64,000 nt of DNA, from positions 1,137,873 to 1,201,872 of the forward strand of contig CM021323.1 in NCBI GenBank assembly GCA_010645155.1, given 5' to 3'. This stretch comes from Tigriopus japonicus (taxonomy: Eukaryota > Arthropoda > Copepoda > Harpacticoida > Harpacticidae). The notes under the pieces are model-generated. The model was not told the origin of the DNA and made no database searches. It saw nothing but the letters and a program-made list of their open reading frames with translations. Positions within the stretch are counted from its first letter, which is position 1. Each line of letters opens with the position of its first letter. Shown one piece after another: positions 13,189-27,612 of this stretch. The position numbers and the translations under genes are program-made.

Positions 13189-13548
13189 GTGGTTGACAAG
13201 ATAGATGGCCAACTGGACGGAACTGATCACAATCAGGATTCGGTTGACGGCGATTTCGTTGTTGTTGCTTCCACACGAAGATCCTTCGGAAGTTAGAACT
13301 CGAGTCAGTAGAGTGGTAATGAAGGAAACCAGTACGCCATTTTGAATAATGAATTTGACGTGACCCTTGGCCAATCTTCCTTCTAGATGGACAACCATAC
13401 GTGTTCCCTTTATTTCTTGATTCCCAGAGAATGGTTGAGTCGGCTCCGTTGTTCGGTCTAATAAGGTTCCAGGCATGGGGAATTTGGAATTGGTCTCAAT
13501 GCTCAAATGAGGTCCATTCAGCGTCCGAGTTAGAAGTCCCTCTGTGCA
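13189..13548 (-). CDS. Candidate exon encoding membrane segments, minus strand
   Basis: A 120-codon minus-strand open stretch with strong coding statistics (purines about 64% at position 1 and 45% at position 3, third positions rich in C). It includes HVKFIIQNGVLVSFITTLL, a polar loop with SSCGSNNN, and RILIVISSVQLAIYLVNHV, i.e. two likely membrane helices joined by a loop. The 3' end fits a donor at CAC|GTAGGT (or 4 bases later, GTAACT). The 5' end could be an acceptor at ctag (about 13388) or cacag (about 13542). It may be part of a multi-pass receptor or transporter, but loop and helix motifs of known receptor classes are not evident. The opposite strand also reads codon-like over the first 45 codons. 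Confidence 0.33.
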
Positions 13549-16500
13549 TCATCATAATCCACACAGCCTTTGAAATGGCCACAATGTGTCAAGGTATTTG
13601 AATATAGAAAATGAAATCTCAAAGGGCAATGTGACCATTCCAACTAGCAACTAATCCATGCAGATTTTGGTGGGAGGGGAATTCAAGTTTTTGCCCTAAG
13701 CAAACACCTCACTCACCTCAATCCTCGGCTCTCCTCAGTCGTGTACGGCATGTGGTGAAGTGGAATTCAAATAAGTGCAAATTACGCAACTTTATTAGGC
13801 CCATATCTGCACACACAAACTATCAGCTTGGGTTGTCATAGACTGGATACTTTGGGACCTCAATTTTTCTAATACACGCCATTGATCTTTCAAATTATGA
13901 TTCAAATTCCCTCTTCCACAGATTGACTTGACGATGTCTCCCAAGAGAGAGCGATGGTGATCATTGAACAGTTATGGCCAGATTCCGGATGAAAGCTGGT
14001 AAAGCCACTGCACTTCTATTTTGAAATAAATTTACTGTAGTCTTTGGATTTCATCGGACAATGGATCTTCTTCTCTCTTGGGAAAGCGAAGTACAGTACA
14101 GAAGCTGGAAAACCATATATATCGTGGAGAAGGGGTATGGTATTTACAACATACCCTCCTGTTAGGGACAGAGAGGAGTGGTGATGGTGGTGGCCAACTT
14201 AAATCCCTTGATGAATGGAACTTGGAACTTTATAAGAGGATTTTGTTTGAAGAAATAAATAACCAGATTATTTGCCAAACCGTGGTCACATTTCGAGATT
14301 TCTCGCCTGGCTCACGTAACCACTGGACGGGACTTAATATTTTGAGATTTCAAGTTTCAACTGGGACAACAAACCAAAGAAAATCTGTCAAGGAACACTT
14401 CCAGAAATTGGACCAAAGTGATTTATCTACCCTCGTCAGATATAATATATTGCCCTTAACTATGAAGCAGACCATGGACTGGACTTGAAATTTATTTTTT
14501 CTTCTCTGAATTAGCTTTCAAATAGTAGCTGTCAGCCATAGGGTGCGTGTTAAGAGTTTGACGTTAAGAATCAATATCAAGGATTTCCATAAACGCCAAG
14601 AAATATTGCGAGATTTTGACGGCCAATCTTGAACTTTTCTTCAGAGTTTTTTTGGCCCTGTATTTGACACACTTGATTGAGGGGCCATATGAAAGGAGAA
14701 AAAACTCTGACGTTTTCGACAGGCTGTCATCTGGGTGTCGATCACGCTTCAGCATGAGGATCCTCAAACAATTGGTGAGCGCCGCGTCAAATTTCAGTTG
14801 TTCTTTTTTGGGGGTTAATTTATGCAAATCCGTCATAATCAACTTGTTCTTTCCCTGGCAAACATGCTTTGTCTTCATAGTTCACTCTACAGCATTGAGA
14901 TTCGTGTGGGGATTAAAACTGGGATTGAGACAATGGTCACTCACTTCGAAGAGTGCCTCTCAATGGCTAAATTTTGGTCACTCTCAATTTGGCAAATTCA
15001 CCAAATCTTGATTGAACCAATATGATGGAAAACCTTGACCAATATCAAGAATATTCCAACCGCATTGGTATAAAATTCCATAATTGCCCGTATATCCTGT
15101 TTTCTCAAGATATTCATCCCTGAAAGGTAATCATCACAATGCCCTCACTACTTATCTCAAAAGGAAGCAAAGACTCATCTTTGAATCGAAACCTGACCTG
15201 GATATCCGATCGTTCCATTGTCTTTGACCAAAGCTTATATTGAGCCGTCGCATTAATTAGTCTGCAATGGGCTGTCATGATTAAAGCTGAAGTGAGGAGG
15301 GGGAATTTCGTAATGACTGCGGATGTCATTGTACCATTCGAGGTCTTGTTTTACCGCCGGTCATGTTTATATGATCATCAGTGATGACCATAGTTTGTAC
15401 CAAGAACAAAGCTTCCCTTTTCTCTTCATCTCGTAAAACAACCACCACGGTTGACGACCAACCACATCAGAGCCTTCAACCAGTCACGACTGATAAGGAT
15501 TTCCACTTGTTCCTTTGGCAAGGGATTAGCGAAACTTTGGATGAGCCAAAAACAATGAGCCAATGATTGACCTAATGAGATTAACAGCATCAAAAGTGGG
15601 GTCAATTGACGTGGAACAGACTCTTTCAGAGAGGGGGAATACAAATGAGACCCACAAAAGGACAACTTCAGCCACCTGCACATGGCGCTCGAAAGCCCTC
15701 ATTATTAGGTTGTAATCCACGGTATGTTAATGACTGAGTGGACTGGAATGGGTGACACCCAAAAGACACCAATTCTCGGGTTTCTACGTGATCGTCTCTC
15801 TTTGTGGACGGAGCTAAAGATAAGAAAGAAGTGTTCTTGCGTTGCAGGGAAAATATTATTCTGCAGCAATGTTCCTTTTTCTCTCTCTCTCTCAACAGTC
15901 TTCGTTGTTATCGGAACTTGAGCGAGAAAATGCGATGCGAAGAAATAAATTAGGTCCCTTTTTATCTCCAATTTATTGATGATTGCCCTCATATTTCGGC
16001 CATTATCATGCCATCAATTCCAGTGGAGAGGAAGAGATGATCCTGGAGGCAGCAACCCTTTTTGCCCAATTTATAGTGTACGTACGCGCACACACAAACA
16101 CACTCGGGTATTTTTAGTATGGACTGGAGTGAGTCTACGAAGTTGTATGGACCATGTTCTCGGTGTTCTCAAGGGAGTCTTCGATTTTTCTTGTCCGGTC
16201 GTTTTTTCCCACTCGAAAGGGAGCAAAAAAAGATTCTCCATGGTCAATCTCAAGAATTGCCAGTCTCGACTTGGCGTGAATCTCTCACACTCGGCTAAAT
16301 TATGGGAAATTATAGAATGGAGATGGACCATGGTCGATCTGGGATATTCTATCCACATTTTGCAAATAACTTTCCTAACTTCGGAGTTCCAATATTCATG
16401 GCGTTGGATCATGGAGCAAGCTGATGGTATAAGCGATAGTTTTATTCTGGCGCGAGTAAACCACCGTGAATGGAGTTGGGGGCCATAATGAACTCGGAAA

Positions 16501-16665
16501 GATAATTTTTCATTTGATAGATATTGATCTACGAAAAAAAGGGAGGATTTCAAAATATTTCAAATACGATCATCTTTGCCTGCCTCGAATGCAGTGCGCC
16601 CCTTGTCAAAGTTGGAACCATTTTTCTATTGAGAGGAATAAACAATCATTTTTGATGTCATTGAT

Positions 16666-16901
16666 ATGAATATAAATGATATCTGCAACTTTCCACCACC
16701 CGTGAAGACTGTTCCCGTTCTTGGGGTCGGTGGGTGGGTCGGTCTGGATCACAATACACACGCACCGGCTACGATACCATTCCCTTTCAATATTCCATTT
16801 TATATTTCCTTTCAATGGTTCCATATGGTCTCAAGCAGTCACCAAGGACTAGAATCAGGGTTCCTTTTCATCTTTTATCTAGTAGCCATCAATTTCCAAA
16901 T
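16666..16901 (+). CDS. Candidate 5' coding exon
   Basis: ATG (G at -3) opens 78 codons, MNINDICNFPPPVKTVPVLG..., that end in a hydrophobic stretch (FLFIFYLVAINFQ) at a consensus donor CAAAT|GTAAGTT in phase 2. The frame closes 4 bases later, so the donor is essential to the model. Purines are about 51% at position 1 and 38% at position 3. The donor sequence is good, but no acceptor partner was identified. Family unknown. Confidence 0.22.
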
Positions 16902-19417
16902 GTAAGTTGCGATGGCTAAGAAGAAGATGGCAGGTTCCTTCTTTAAAGGTATGGATTACTTTGGGAACCCTGAAGTTTGAGAAATGGCCTCTCCTCAATT
17001 TTGCCCCTTTTTTACGACTGTCAAAAGAGGGAATATTCCCAATGTATCTGTGATGGCATCGACTTTGGCAGGAACATCATGAAGAAAAAGTACTTCGCTG
17101 AGTGAAATGGGATCATCCAGTCCCATTCTTTTAGCCTTATTGGAGCCTCGAAAGAGACGTGTTCATTGTATACGATACGTAGTACGTACGCTTACGGAAA
17201 AGGCAAAGAAGAATGGAATAGAGTTGGGTCCATCATGATATGCTCTCCGAAGAAAAATGGCATAATTCAATTGATAGTCGACGAACGAAAGGTAGAACGA
17301 CACAATCGACTAAAAGGATTCGCTTCTCTTTCTCTAGGGTGACTTTTTCGATATCCTTGGACACAAAGAGGATGGCAAAATCCAATACAAGCCTTCTTGA
17401 AATGGCAGTGCATTCAAATCAATACGTGGGTGTCTAAAAAATAAAACGGTACTACGTGTTGGTAAATTTGGTCAGTGCCGAGACACAATCGCATTCGATG
17501 GAAGAGGTCTCTATTGAATCAACTAATGGTACCCAAATACGTAGTTCTCGAAAAGGGTGCATGAGGGGACAAATTCAGAATTTGATTTGAAAAATTGTTT
17601 CTTCTTCGGGTCATTAGTCACCATTGAGTTTGACAAAAGGGATTTGGAAGATGGTATACCGAGATCAAAATGAATTGCTATGATTTGAAAGCTTCGGCGA
17701 GCACTTTTTCGTACAGCCCCGAGTTCGGTAGATTACCATCAAATCAAAGTATTGAAGAACTTCGACATCAGTTTTGTGCCGAACTGAAGTTCCCCAGAAT
17801 ATATCTAGATGGCGCGGAGACCCTCTCTTTTACCATTTTTCAAAGCAGCGATTTCCAGAAGGATAATCCTTAAAAAGGCAGCAAGGAGACTTTCAGCGAG
17901 AAGATTAGTTTGGAAGTGTGGTGAAGTTCAATCAAATTTGATCACAAAGTTCGAAAACATCTTTTCCAATTAACTTTCATGATCCACAGCCAGTCCCCTT
18001 TAAGCCTTCGACCGCAAAAGATCCAAACAAAGTCGACGAGATCGTCTTTTCAAGTTGGTTTTTCTCAAATTAGATTGGAAAATCCGGATTTCCCTCGCCT
18101 GCCTGGCTAGAGTTCTCGATGGTTGGTGAGAAGGCTGGTTGGTTGGTTCTCTGGTTGTTCAGAGATTGGACTAAACCCAAGCAGAGGAGCTCCATCCTTG
18201 TGCTGTCGAATAGCTTCGGCTCTCAAAAACACGATTAATATTCAGAATTAGGGAATACTGCCTACTTAATATGCATGAATATTGGATATCTCCTTCAGAT
18301 CCAGTCATCTACTACCACTGACTAACTAACTGGCCCTGCTCCAAACCACCTCTTCTACTCTCAGACAAAGGGAGGACGAGTTCTCGCGGTTGGAGTCTAT
18401 AGATATTGGTTCCAAACTTTAGCTCTTTTCAGCTCACCATATTTTTACCCCATTGTCACGCCACGTTCATTTGCGAGTAAGGTCTCCTTTGGAAAGGAAA
18501 TCACTTCATCCGTGGTTTATATCTGCTCTTCAGACAACATCTGTGGAAAATCAGTTCAGGATCGAGCTGTTTCCGAATTCAGGGTGCATTGCAGATCAAC
18601 TTTGGAACAAGGGCGCTTCAGATTGAGCAGCGAGACAACGAAGAATGGAAACAGATTGAAGATGACTTTGAATTGGGACGAAAGTGTTCAGAGTAGATTT
18701 TTATTCACTGATGTTTCGTGACTCCTCTCCCGTCTATCTCAATCCCTGCATCTCGTTCCAAAGTCACTTACTACTCACTACAGAAGACAGTAGTGAAGGG
18801 CGTGCTATTGTCTCATTCAAATGTTGGAACAGGTGGTGAACTTTTCAAAAGAACCAGCTCTGATGGATTTTTGGTCGAGTGGAACCTGCTGCTGGCTTAA
18901 GTGGGCCTTCCTGTGCTCATTTTTACACTCTTTCTGGCGCATTCATTGATTGAAGTCTAGAAATATGCGGAATGACGTCAGTCTGGGATGTTTTGGAAAT
19001 TTCTTCCTTACTTGTTCGACAATAAACATGAAACTCTTAGACGGGGTTAGAGAACCAGTTGTCAAAAGATTGGCAACACGAATCAGAAATGAAAGTGCAT
19101 ACAAAGAGTACCGGGAACTGACAGATTTTGGGAGTTCGCTAATAGCGTTTTGACATACCCAGTTTGAGCCAAGGGCTAGTTTCTCTAATACTAGCCCTCT
19201 AACCCAACCTGATCGTCGTTTTCTCATCGTCTCCCGTTTCTTCCGGCTCATCTTTTTCAAGCTTCTTTCTGAACAGGGATTTGATTGATAAAAGACTTTG
19301 GAAGCCTGCTCGATCCTGGGTTAACTTCTTGCGCTGATACTTCTGGTGGTGGGCTACTGTTATATACTCACTCTAAGGACTGTCTGCCTGCCTCTCTTCT
19401 CTCTTCTCGTTCTTCAA

Positions 19418-19438
19418 GGATGGATGGATGGATGGATG
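19418..19438 (+). repeat. (GGAT)5 microsatellite
   Basis: Five perfect GGAT units. Confidence 0.9.
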
Positions 19439-22400
19439 ACGAGAAAGACGAAAAGAGCTCAAGTTTTAATTTCCGAAGCCACTCATTCATTTATCTAGAT
19501 TAATTAAAATTGAGCTGCGCTCAGAAACATGACGCGACTGTATGACGTTCCAACAAGTCCATTATGGGTCCTTTTTTATATTTATTCAGGGACAAAAGCA
19601 ATTCTGAACTCCCTTACGTGCTCTTCTCTCTTCATTCGCATGTACGTGTGTAGTCAGGTAAAAGGACTAAGAAGTCTCTTGGGGGGACACATCTTGATTG
19701 ACGAGACCGCGTAGAATCATGTGGACCAAATTGTGAATTCTTCCTCAAGAGCATTCTAGAAGGAGAGTGACTCTTGAACGTTGGACCAAATGCTTCTCTC
19801 ACAAAGACAAATTGGCACAAAATATTGTTCGAGTACGGCATTATTCGCCGTTGTCGGGCAATATGCAAAGAATCGAGACATATTGCTTCCCAGTTGGCAC
19901 TACTCGCGTTCAAGGAGGACACAAACGAACCCCTTGGACACTCAATTTTTCAATTTGTAACTGCAACGGTAATCATTGGGCCGTCATATTTTTCAATTTG
20001 CCCATTTGTGCATGCATTCCGAGTCTTCCCCATCAGTGACTCCCCAATCTTGACGACGACCGAAGGAGTTAGAAGATCACCGTAATTCTCCACGTTTTTG
20101 TCCCCTCCATTCAAAATGGATTTCAATTACACTTAGAATGAGCAGCCATCACTGCCCATGGTGCCCAAAGCCAAGCAGCCGCTCTCGTATTCAATAAGTA
20201 CACATACCCACATGCTTAAGAACGAGAGTTCCAGTTCCACTTATTGTAGATCTCGAATTGCTCCATGACGACACAATAGCGGAGCTTCCCCGAGAACTCC
20301 TAACGTCTTTTGATTCTGAATAGGTGGGGTGACATGAGTTGACTGGACAACTTTTTTGTCTCAAAGTCTAACGAGACGTTCAGTCAGTGACGTACCGTCG
20401 TTGTTGTCGACGACTTTGGGGATGCTGACTTTTCTAAGACAGGAGATTACCAAAGATTGCTGGCTGTCCGACAAACTGAAAAATTCTTTCTCGCTGTTCA
20501 CACAACATTATACTAAGAGATATGCCAAGATCTTTGTCTCAAGCTCGGCAACAGGAACAAGATCGTTCCCATCAAATCGTCGGGTCATTTATGGATCTTT
20601 TATTGGCTCATGGAGACCATTATCATCAGTCTTGTGTGTTTTTGCGGTGATCCGTTTTCCAGATGATTTGGAAGAAAATGAAGTATTGGACTAAAAAGTC
20701 AAGTGAACAAAATATGACCGGACACCGACTTGAGGCAAAGTTAAATGCAATTACGCGCATCGGCTTCAAATTTGTCACGAATGGAAGTGACACAACTCGA
20801 ACACAATATCTGCTTGCTCCCCCAATCCAAGCGTTCTCCAATTGTCTTCACTAATACTGTGGGCCACTGAGAAAAAATATGGAGACAAAAGGTACATGTT
20901 TTGAGTAGCAAAAAGCGGGTTTGTGGGTCAACCTCGTCATGAACCGGACTGTTTCTCATGGAAATTGACTTTGAATATGCTTTACTACGTTGACTTTCCA
21001 GCCAGTGTCTGTCTAAAGAAAAGCTAGATGCACAACGTTACGACTTCAGAATTAGTCTCCACTTGTCTTTGATTTCTGTCTTTTTGCATCGTTCAATCTT
21101 CAAAAACTGTGCCGAACAATGACGCAGAAGCAACGAAAGGGATATAGATCAAGAGATGCAGTATTGTCAAGAGATCTTGAGAGCGAATCTTGAACACGCT
21201 CATGCTACAATCCAGCTCTAGTTTAAAGTCGTTGCAAATGTCCTGTTCGCTCCGTTCAATGAGCACTGAACAACACCCGGCAAATCATTAATGACGTGTT
21301 CTTGTCAAATGTGACAATAAACACAATTAGATTAGCTCACCAACAAATTCAACCTTCGACTAAACAACACAATGAGCCGTAAATAGTACACATTTCGTGA
21401 TTGTTAGTGAGCAGTGTACATAGAACAAGCATGAGGTCTAGTTTCCACTTACGGAAACCGTGGTTGTTGGCAACAAGTTTGTCGCCTGCTACCTGTTAAG
21501 TGCATTGTGTATTGGTCCTGGAATGATTTTGGTTTGGAACCAAATTTAGTCTTTGGTGGTGGTCGTTCTAATTTGATATTGAACTGTCACATTACACAGT
21601 GATCAAGTAGGACTTCCCTAGAACTTTTTTGGAAGGACTTGCGTGTTCCGTCTTGACAGGGTTGAATGAGCAATAATTGACAGCCATTCTCGGTTTTTTT
21701 TTTCTCTCTCTCTATTTTTCCGGCTATACTTGAGTGGCTGCATTGTCAGTCCATCATATTTATTGGATAACAACGTGAAATATCACGAATCTGGGAAATT
21801 GGGAACGAAAACTTGAGATCTGAAAAAAAGAAAATGGTCACGATTAAATTAGCCATTGACGCCTTGGTGAAATGTACTTTTATTGGCTTATGCTCAAAAA
21901 TGTATCTTTATTCTTTGAGATTGGAACCGGTTGCTTTTCAGGAAAATATTAATAAAATTAGTATTTTCCTCATTTTGAGTTTAGCCTTAATCACGACCTA
22001 TTAAAACCTTCTTTGTAATACTAGATATGTAATTTGAAATAAACACTAATCAACTCCAATCAGAGGAGCCGGCGTCCCTAAATCAATCCCTCTTTGATCA
22101 GATCATTATTAAACGTAGATCCGTCTCAATTAGCGCACTTTGACGAGGACAATTGTGCACAATATAGAAACACGATAGCTCAGCCAAATTGGAGGAGTAG
22201 CTTCAGAGACACCAAAGTTTCAAAAGTCAGCCTTCTTGATTGAGAAAAAGATGCCGAAGATCCTATACGAAGTCCTCTCATTCCCTTCTTGAAGTTACTC
22301 TCTCTATGTACCCTCGGATAAGCTTGCAAGCCGTGATTCATGGCCAATTTTCTGCTTTTGACACCCTCCATAGACTACAAGTTCACAAAGTTTTCGTCCT

Positions 22401-22812
22401 CAGTCGGGAATCGAGGTCCCATGGAACCCAAGCAAAGTCAAGTACATAATTTGGCTTTTCCCGACGAGCTCGGCTGCTCTCGTTATCCTGTTCGCTTTTC
22501 GAGTTTGGTCCCGAAGTGCCGCTTTGAACACCTCCATCTCCACAGCAGTAACTTCAAACAAGGTCTAAGAAGAACGGCCATAAATCGTGCTTGGTAAGCT
22601 TGTGGCACCAAGCTCGATTTGAAACCAATATGGAACACAAATGCTGAAGTGTTTCCGTGCTCGTCTTGGGACCAAAATGGTCGCTTTTAGACTTGGTTCC
22701 AATTTTCACCTCGAGCTTTCCGGTGGAAGTGAATTTGGATGGGGAAACAATTGGTGTGATTGCTTGGCTGGGCTAATCATTTGCTTCTTTCCTCTACTTT
22801 TCCCTTCATTAC

Positions 22813-23065
22813 AGAGTGCTCCTTTCTCTGGCGTGATCGAATGAGTCAGAGTGCCTCGATATGTATGAATGTTTTCCATGTGATTAATTGGCTGTCCTCC
22901 CCGAGACATTAGAAGCAGATCTCCGAGCGATCCTGTGGTCTTTGTCACAGCAATTGACAAACGAGAGCTGTCATCGGGAAAATTGCTGTTAGTCGTTGGG
23001 TTCCAAATGCGAGTCAGATCAACCCTTTTCTCTCTTTCCTTGGCTCCAATTCGTTCATGCAAATC
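22813..23065 (-). CDS. Candidate internal exon, minus strand
   Basis: Bounded on its 5' side by AATAG (the TAG itself is the in-frame stop, as expected when the exon starts right after it). The open frame begins DLHERIGAKEREKR, continues DLTRIWNPTTNSNF and LGDLLLMSRGGQ, and reaches a possible donor CTCT|GTAATG. In its central part purines are about 59% at position 1 and 45% at position 3. The peptide is polar with no membrane span. It starts in phase 0, compatible with the exon at 37033-37248. The 3' boundary is uncertain because the frame stays open to 22706. No family recognised. Confidence 0.25.
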
Positions 23066-26000
23066 CTATTTACCGATACAATTTCCAACCCCATGTTCGG
23101 TTTCCTACGTTCACTTTGTAGCACATCATAGGAGTAGTAAAATGAAATAAACAGTTTGGAGGACTCATAGCTTTCTCTTTACGATACACCATTTGTGGTT
23201 CCCGTCCCACAATCGAAATAACTCGCCATTGCTATCTTTGATCTTGATTACTCCTCAAGTTCTCATGCACAAAGCAACCTTTCTCAGCCATCGCCCTCCA
23301 ATCTTCAAATATTCTCACAAGTCAAGTTTTACTCCCAGGGCCCCTTTTTCCTGCCTGGCCTCTCATACTCGAAATGCCATATCCATTGATCGGTATCGCT
23401 GGAGGAGGTACTCGCCATTGGTTTGCTAAGGGGATCAATTCAATCTCGACCAACCACGCAAAAAGCCTATTCACTCCTCACAGTTACCCAAGGCTTTATG
23501 TGACGAGTTCGTAAACGTGTTCGTATTAGAACCCCCGAGAAAATGGTGCTACAAAAGCCCCATCCACCCAAGGCTATACGTACTACATAGATAGAATCCG
23601 TGAGGCGTTTGTACCTGTCCATTCAGAGCCATGAGCCACACAATCAATAACTAACACTGATCACTATCATGTTTATACGAGTCAACTATGCATTCTTTGT
23701 GGTTGGTAGTACCTTTCATGGACCGCAGACCGATTTTTGGGATTGGGCAAAAAAGTGGACTTGGTTTAAGCAAGAACTTGATTAAAGCCAACAATCCTGA
23801 AAACGGATCACCTTTCTCGAGTAAAGGCAGTCTTAATCATGGCACCGTACTTTTTTGTATATGTGGAGGGGAAGGAATTGGAATCTCAAGCTTGCTTGGA
23901 TTTTCGTCCCGATTGAGTGTGAGAATCGATTTGGACGGCTGAGACCTTTTTGTCCGGAATGTTTGTTGGTTTAAGTGACTTTTGAATCTTTTTTGTGAGC
24001 TCACATTCAAGTTGATCGAGGATGATAATCAAGTAGGTTCAATATTTACCTTCTCCATCGCATTGCTTGACACCTGGGGGAAATGTGAGTGGTTGGTTGC
24101 CTTTAATAATGGATGTGTCTTCTGTCTACAACACTCACAGTAGTCACTAATTTACGTCCAAAGTATTCAAATTTACAATTGTCTCGACGGGGCTGACGTA
24201 TTAAATCAGATAAAGCCAGTCTGGTTGGAGCTTTTACTTCAAAGCTAGATTCGAATCGGCTTTTCGTGTTCGTAACTTGCAATGATGAATGCAAGCAAGC
24301 GCTCTTTATGAACAAGTGCATGTATTTTATTTGCTACTTTCCGACCAAATATGACAGACAACCTTCAACTCTGTTCGATGCTGCCAGTACGATCAAAATG
24401 TCTACTAGATAGAATGTGAGTTGTGAGAGGAAGTTTCCTGACTTGGTCATGGTCGGTGGTGGTCTTTGGTGGAATCGAATAGTCCAGTGGAAGGGCGGCA
24501 AACTGATTCCAACGATCCATCACGTCAAAAAGGGTTAATCGCTTTCTGAGCATACTAGATGTAGCAGAAGACTTTTTGAGCACGACCCAAAAAAGCTCCA
24601 GTAGTAGTCATGGCCAACCAAGATCAGGTGCATAAAACGAAGATTAGGTTGGTCAATCATGTCCGGGGAAAAAATTGAATGTCCGCCGAATGATCGATGT
24701 GTGTGGGTATTAGTCCTTATCGAGACCGCTATTTCTAAGACACTCGCCGGTGGACCAACAGACTTTCATGAGGCAAGAAAAAAAGGATTACTTGAAGTTT
24801 GGATCCAACGTATTCTTAGCTAATCGAAGTAAAACAAAAGGGGCTTCAGACTTTACTGAAATAAAACTGTTCACGTAAAACCAGATGGACATAATTTTGT
24901 TGTAGACATATACAGGTACGTAGACTATCAGACATACAAAAGTCGGATCGACTGGCCACGATTGATTGGTTTCGTGCTCGAAGCTGTTAAATATAATGCT
25001 ACCTGGACTCTGATTGAGTCTGATGAACACTAATTGGTCAAACTCAATATTATATCTTTATTTTCCTTGCAAATTGGCAATTTGATTAGGAAATCATCAA
25101 CCTTTGGCCTAGATCCTTATGGTCCGATGGGCGTCTAATCTGCAAAATTGATGGTTTAACTAATTGCTCACAATAATTATCCTTGATCATAGATAGCACT
25201 CTGATTTATACAAGTTGGAACCCAACTTCATAGTCCAAAGGCTATCCATCCGCCAAAAATAACCCTGAATGAACGAACGATTGAGAAGCAAAAAACTTAA
25301 GTTGCCGAGAGGCAATCATTCGCTTGTCAATCAAATTCTCAACAGTCGGGGGTCACTCAGACTCGCTCGCCAGTTCGTCTTTGAACCACATGCATTTACA
25401 TTTCTTACTACATGTCCAACCAAATTGGATTTGAATATTCAAATGGGTGGGTGGCCTTTGACATTGGGATTAAAGTCGTCTACGTGTTCGTCCTGGTTCG
25501 TCTTCAACTCATTTTGAAGCTCAATGTTTGCTCGATTCATTTCCTTGATCCAAAGCTAACGCGTTTCCAAGTTTGTTTTCCTTTGAACTTCTCCATTCAT
25601 TGTCCAAAACCCAATATATGTACTGTACTGTAGTGCATATTCAGGCTGGTCCGTGATCGGATGAACCGACTCAACAGATTCAACGTCCATGATGGCGATG
25701 ATGATCACCATGATGATGATCAAGAAGAGAACTGTCGTGGTGATGGCAAAGGGGTGCTAACTCCTTGAGCAAAAAATTGTCATCATCCCATCCACATGCA
25801 GGCATACACTACTACATAGTAGAACGGGATTGTGCGCAGCTGTTACCATATTGCCTGCCCGATTCCAACTGTCTCCCTCGCCTCTTCTCCCCAATCCAAC
25901 ATCCTTGTACAGGGTGCACTACCGCCACTGAGACCGTACCTACTTACAGTAGTATTGGCTTGTATGGAGCCAAAGCCACCTTCTCGACTTCTTTCACCGT

Positions 26001-27590
26001 GATGCTAAAGCTTCCATGAATAGTCGCAATCCCACCAACATATGCAAATATTTTATTGCTATCACTGATCTGAAATTTATTGGCAACCGATTTGAATGGT
26101 TTGGAGGCTCTCATAGCTCTGGAGTACCACTCCTTGTTCCGTTGGAGACCCCTTTTTAATCGCATGATTGACTCCGGCTGACTGTTCACAATGGGAGTGA
26201 CATCTGATCACAGATCTGTGCAACCGTTTCGATCTAAGATGACGACAAAAATCAAGGCATCTCTCGTCAAGCGTTCAAGGAGGGAGGGGAAAAAACGAAG
26301 CAATGATGATGATGATGCCAAACGTTGTCATTTTATCACGGATTGTCTCTCGAAATGTCTTGGGTCTTCCCTTTATGAAAAAGCGAACACACTGTTCAAT
26401 TCGATCGTGGGAAAGGGGTAAAAAAAAGTCAACACCAAGAAAATATATGGGCTTGGGATGCTCGGTGAAGGAGTCGGAGGAATGGGGTGGGGAATTCAAT
26501 TGGAGTCGTGAATTCGAAGCAGCGGGGAACACTTGGCTCTTCGGAATCTGCCATTCCTGCGGCTTTCTTAGAAGTGAACGTCTTTTTTACTCCCTCCATC
26601 CCTCTTTATGAACGGATCTTCCTTCCTTCCTCGATTTCAGAGTGGTGATCATGAGGTGCTATTGCAAGTACATAGACCTCCAAAAGTGGTCTAATAACGC
26701 CTTGAAATAACCGCTAAACTTGAAGGATGTCCTACTCATTGTTTAAACGCTTTGGTCTTGATTGGTTGATTTCAAACTCTGTCGTTTGAGTCTGAGTCAA
26801 AAGTGTATTTATGAAACAACGTGAGTTCTGTTGTAATGGAGACCGGAACTCGACTTTCTGGCCAACGGTTCACTGTCTTCCGTTAGAAATGATCCTGTTT
26901 AAGGAATTCAAAGCCATTAAAATCCATTTTGATTTTGTATGTAGATATCAATGTAAACTAATCAGAACACAACACAATTGTCGTTTGAAATGAGTTTACA
27001 TTACTTAACAATGTTTGAATTATGTATCATAATAATTGTGATCCTTTTCTACAATCTGGGTATTGGAAAAAATGCTTCAACAATTTTAGAAGTGGTACAA
27101 AAATTCAACGACATGTGTGTAAGTTAAACTAACTTACTTTGCGCACAATAATTTTCTAGGTTATGAAAATGTCTGTTTATGTGAAGGGCAGTGTAAGCTG
27201 ACCTTACAAAATACATTGTGAAATTTCCATAGCCTTAGTTTCCTTCAGCAAGACTTTTCTTGAGCTTTTTCTTCCTTCTCTTGTTGAGTGCGTATTAAAT
27301 GCCTGTTTCATGTCTTTCTCCAGAAGAAAACAGAAGCCACTCAAATTGTGAGGGTGACTTTGTCTCGATGAGTTCAACGGATGTTTTCTGCAAAATTCTG
27401 GACCTCGTTATCCCCGTTTCGTTTCGGGATTAAATCAGGTTCATCCATGCAAAAATATTTTTGCTCAAACGACCTTTGAAGGTCTAATCATCCTCATTAA
27501 AATCCCTACATGAGAGCGGGTACTTGGAATCGACTTGTTGAGGCTTTGAGTGACAAACAAAGATGAATCCAAGCCTGCCATGATGCCACT

Positions 27591-27612
27591 TCCTCCTCCT
27601 CCTCATCCTCCT
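27591..27612 (+). repeat. (TCC)n microsatellite
   Basis: TCC units interrupted once by TCA. Confidence 0.85.

Larger units (their letters stand above)
13549..22812. other. Mostly non-coding
   Basis: Apart from the candidate exon at 16666-16901 I see only weak open frames. The longest (14078-14488 plus, 16071-16553 minus) lack codon periodicity. Confidence 0.45.

Noticed and set aside
14078..14488. 136-codon plus-strand frame
   Set aside because: Starts at TTG. Purines are high at both position 1 and position 3, a sign of a purine-rich strand rather than coding.
16071..16553. 160-codon minus-strand frame
   Set aside because: Rich in Leu, Ser, Arg and His without codon periodicity, and no splice or start support.
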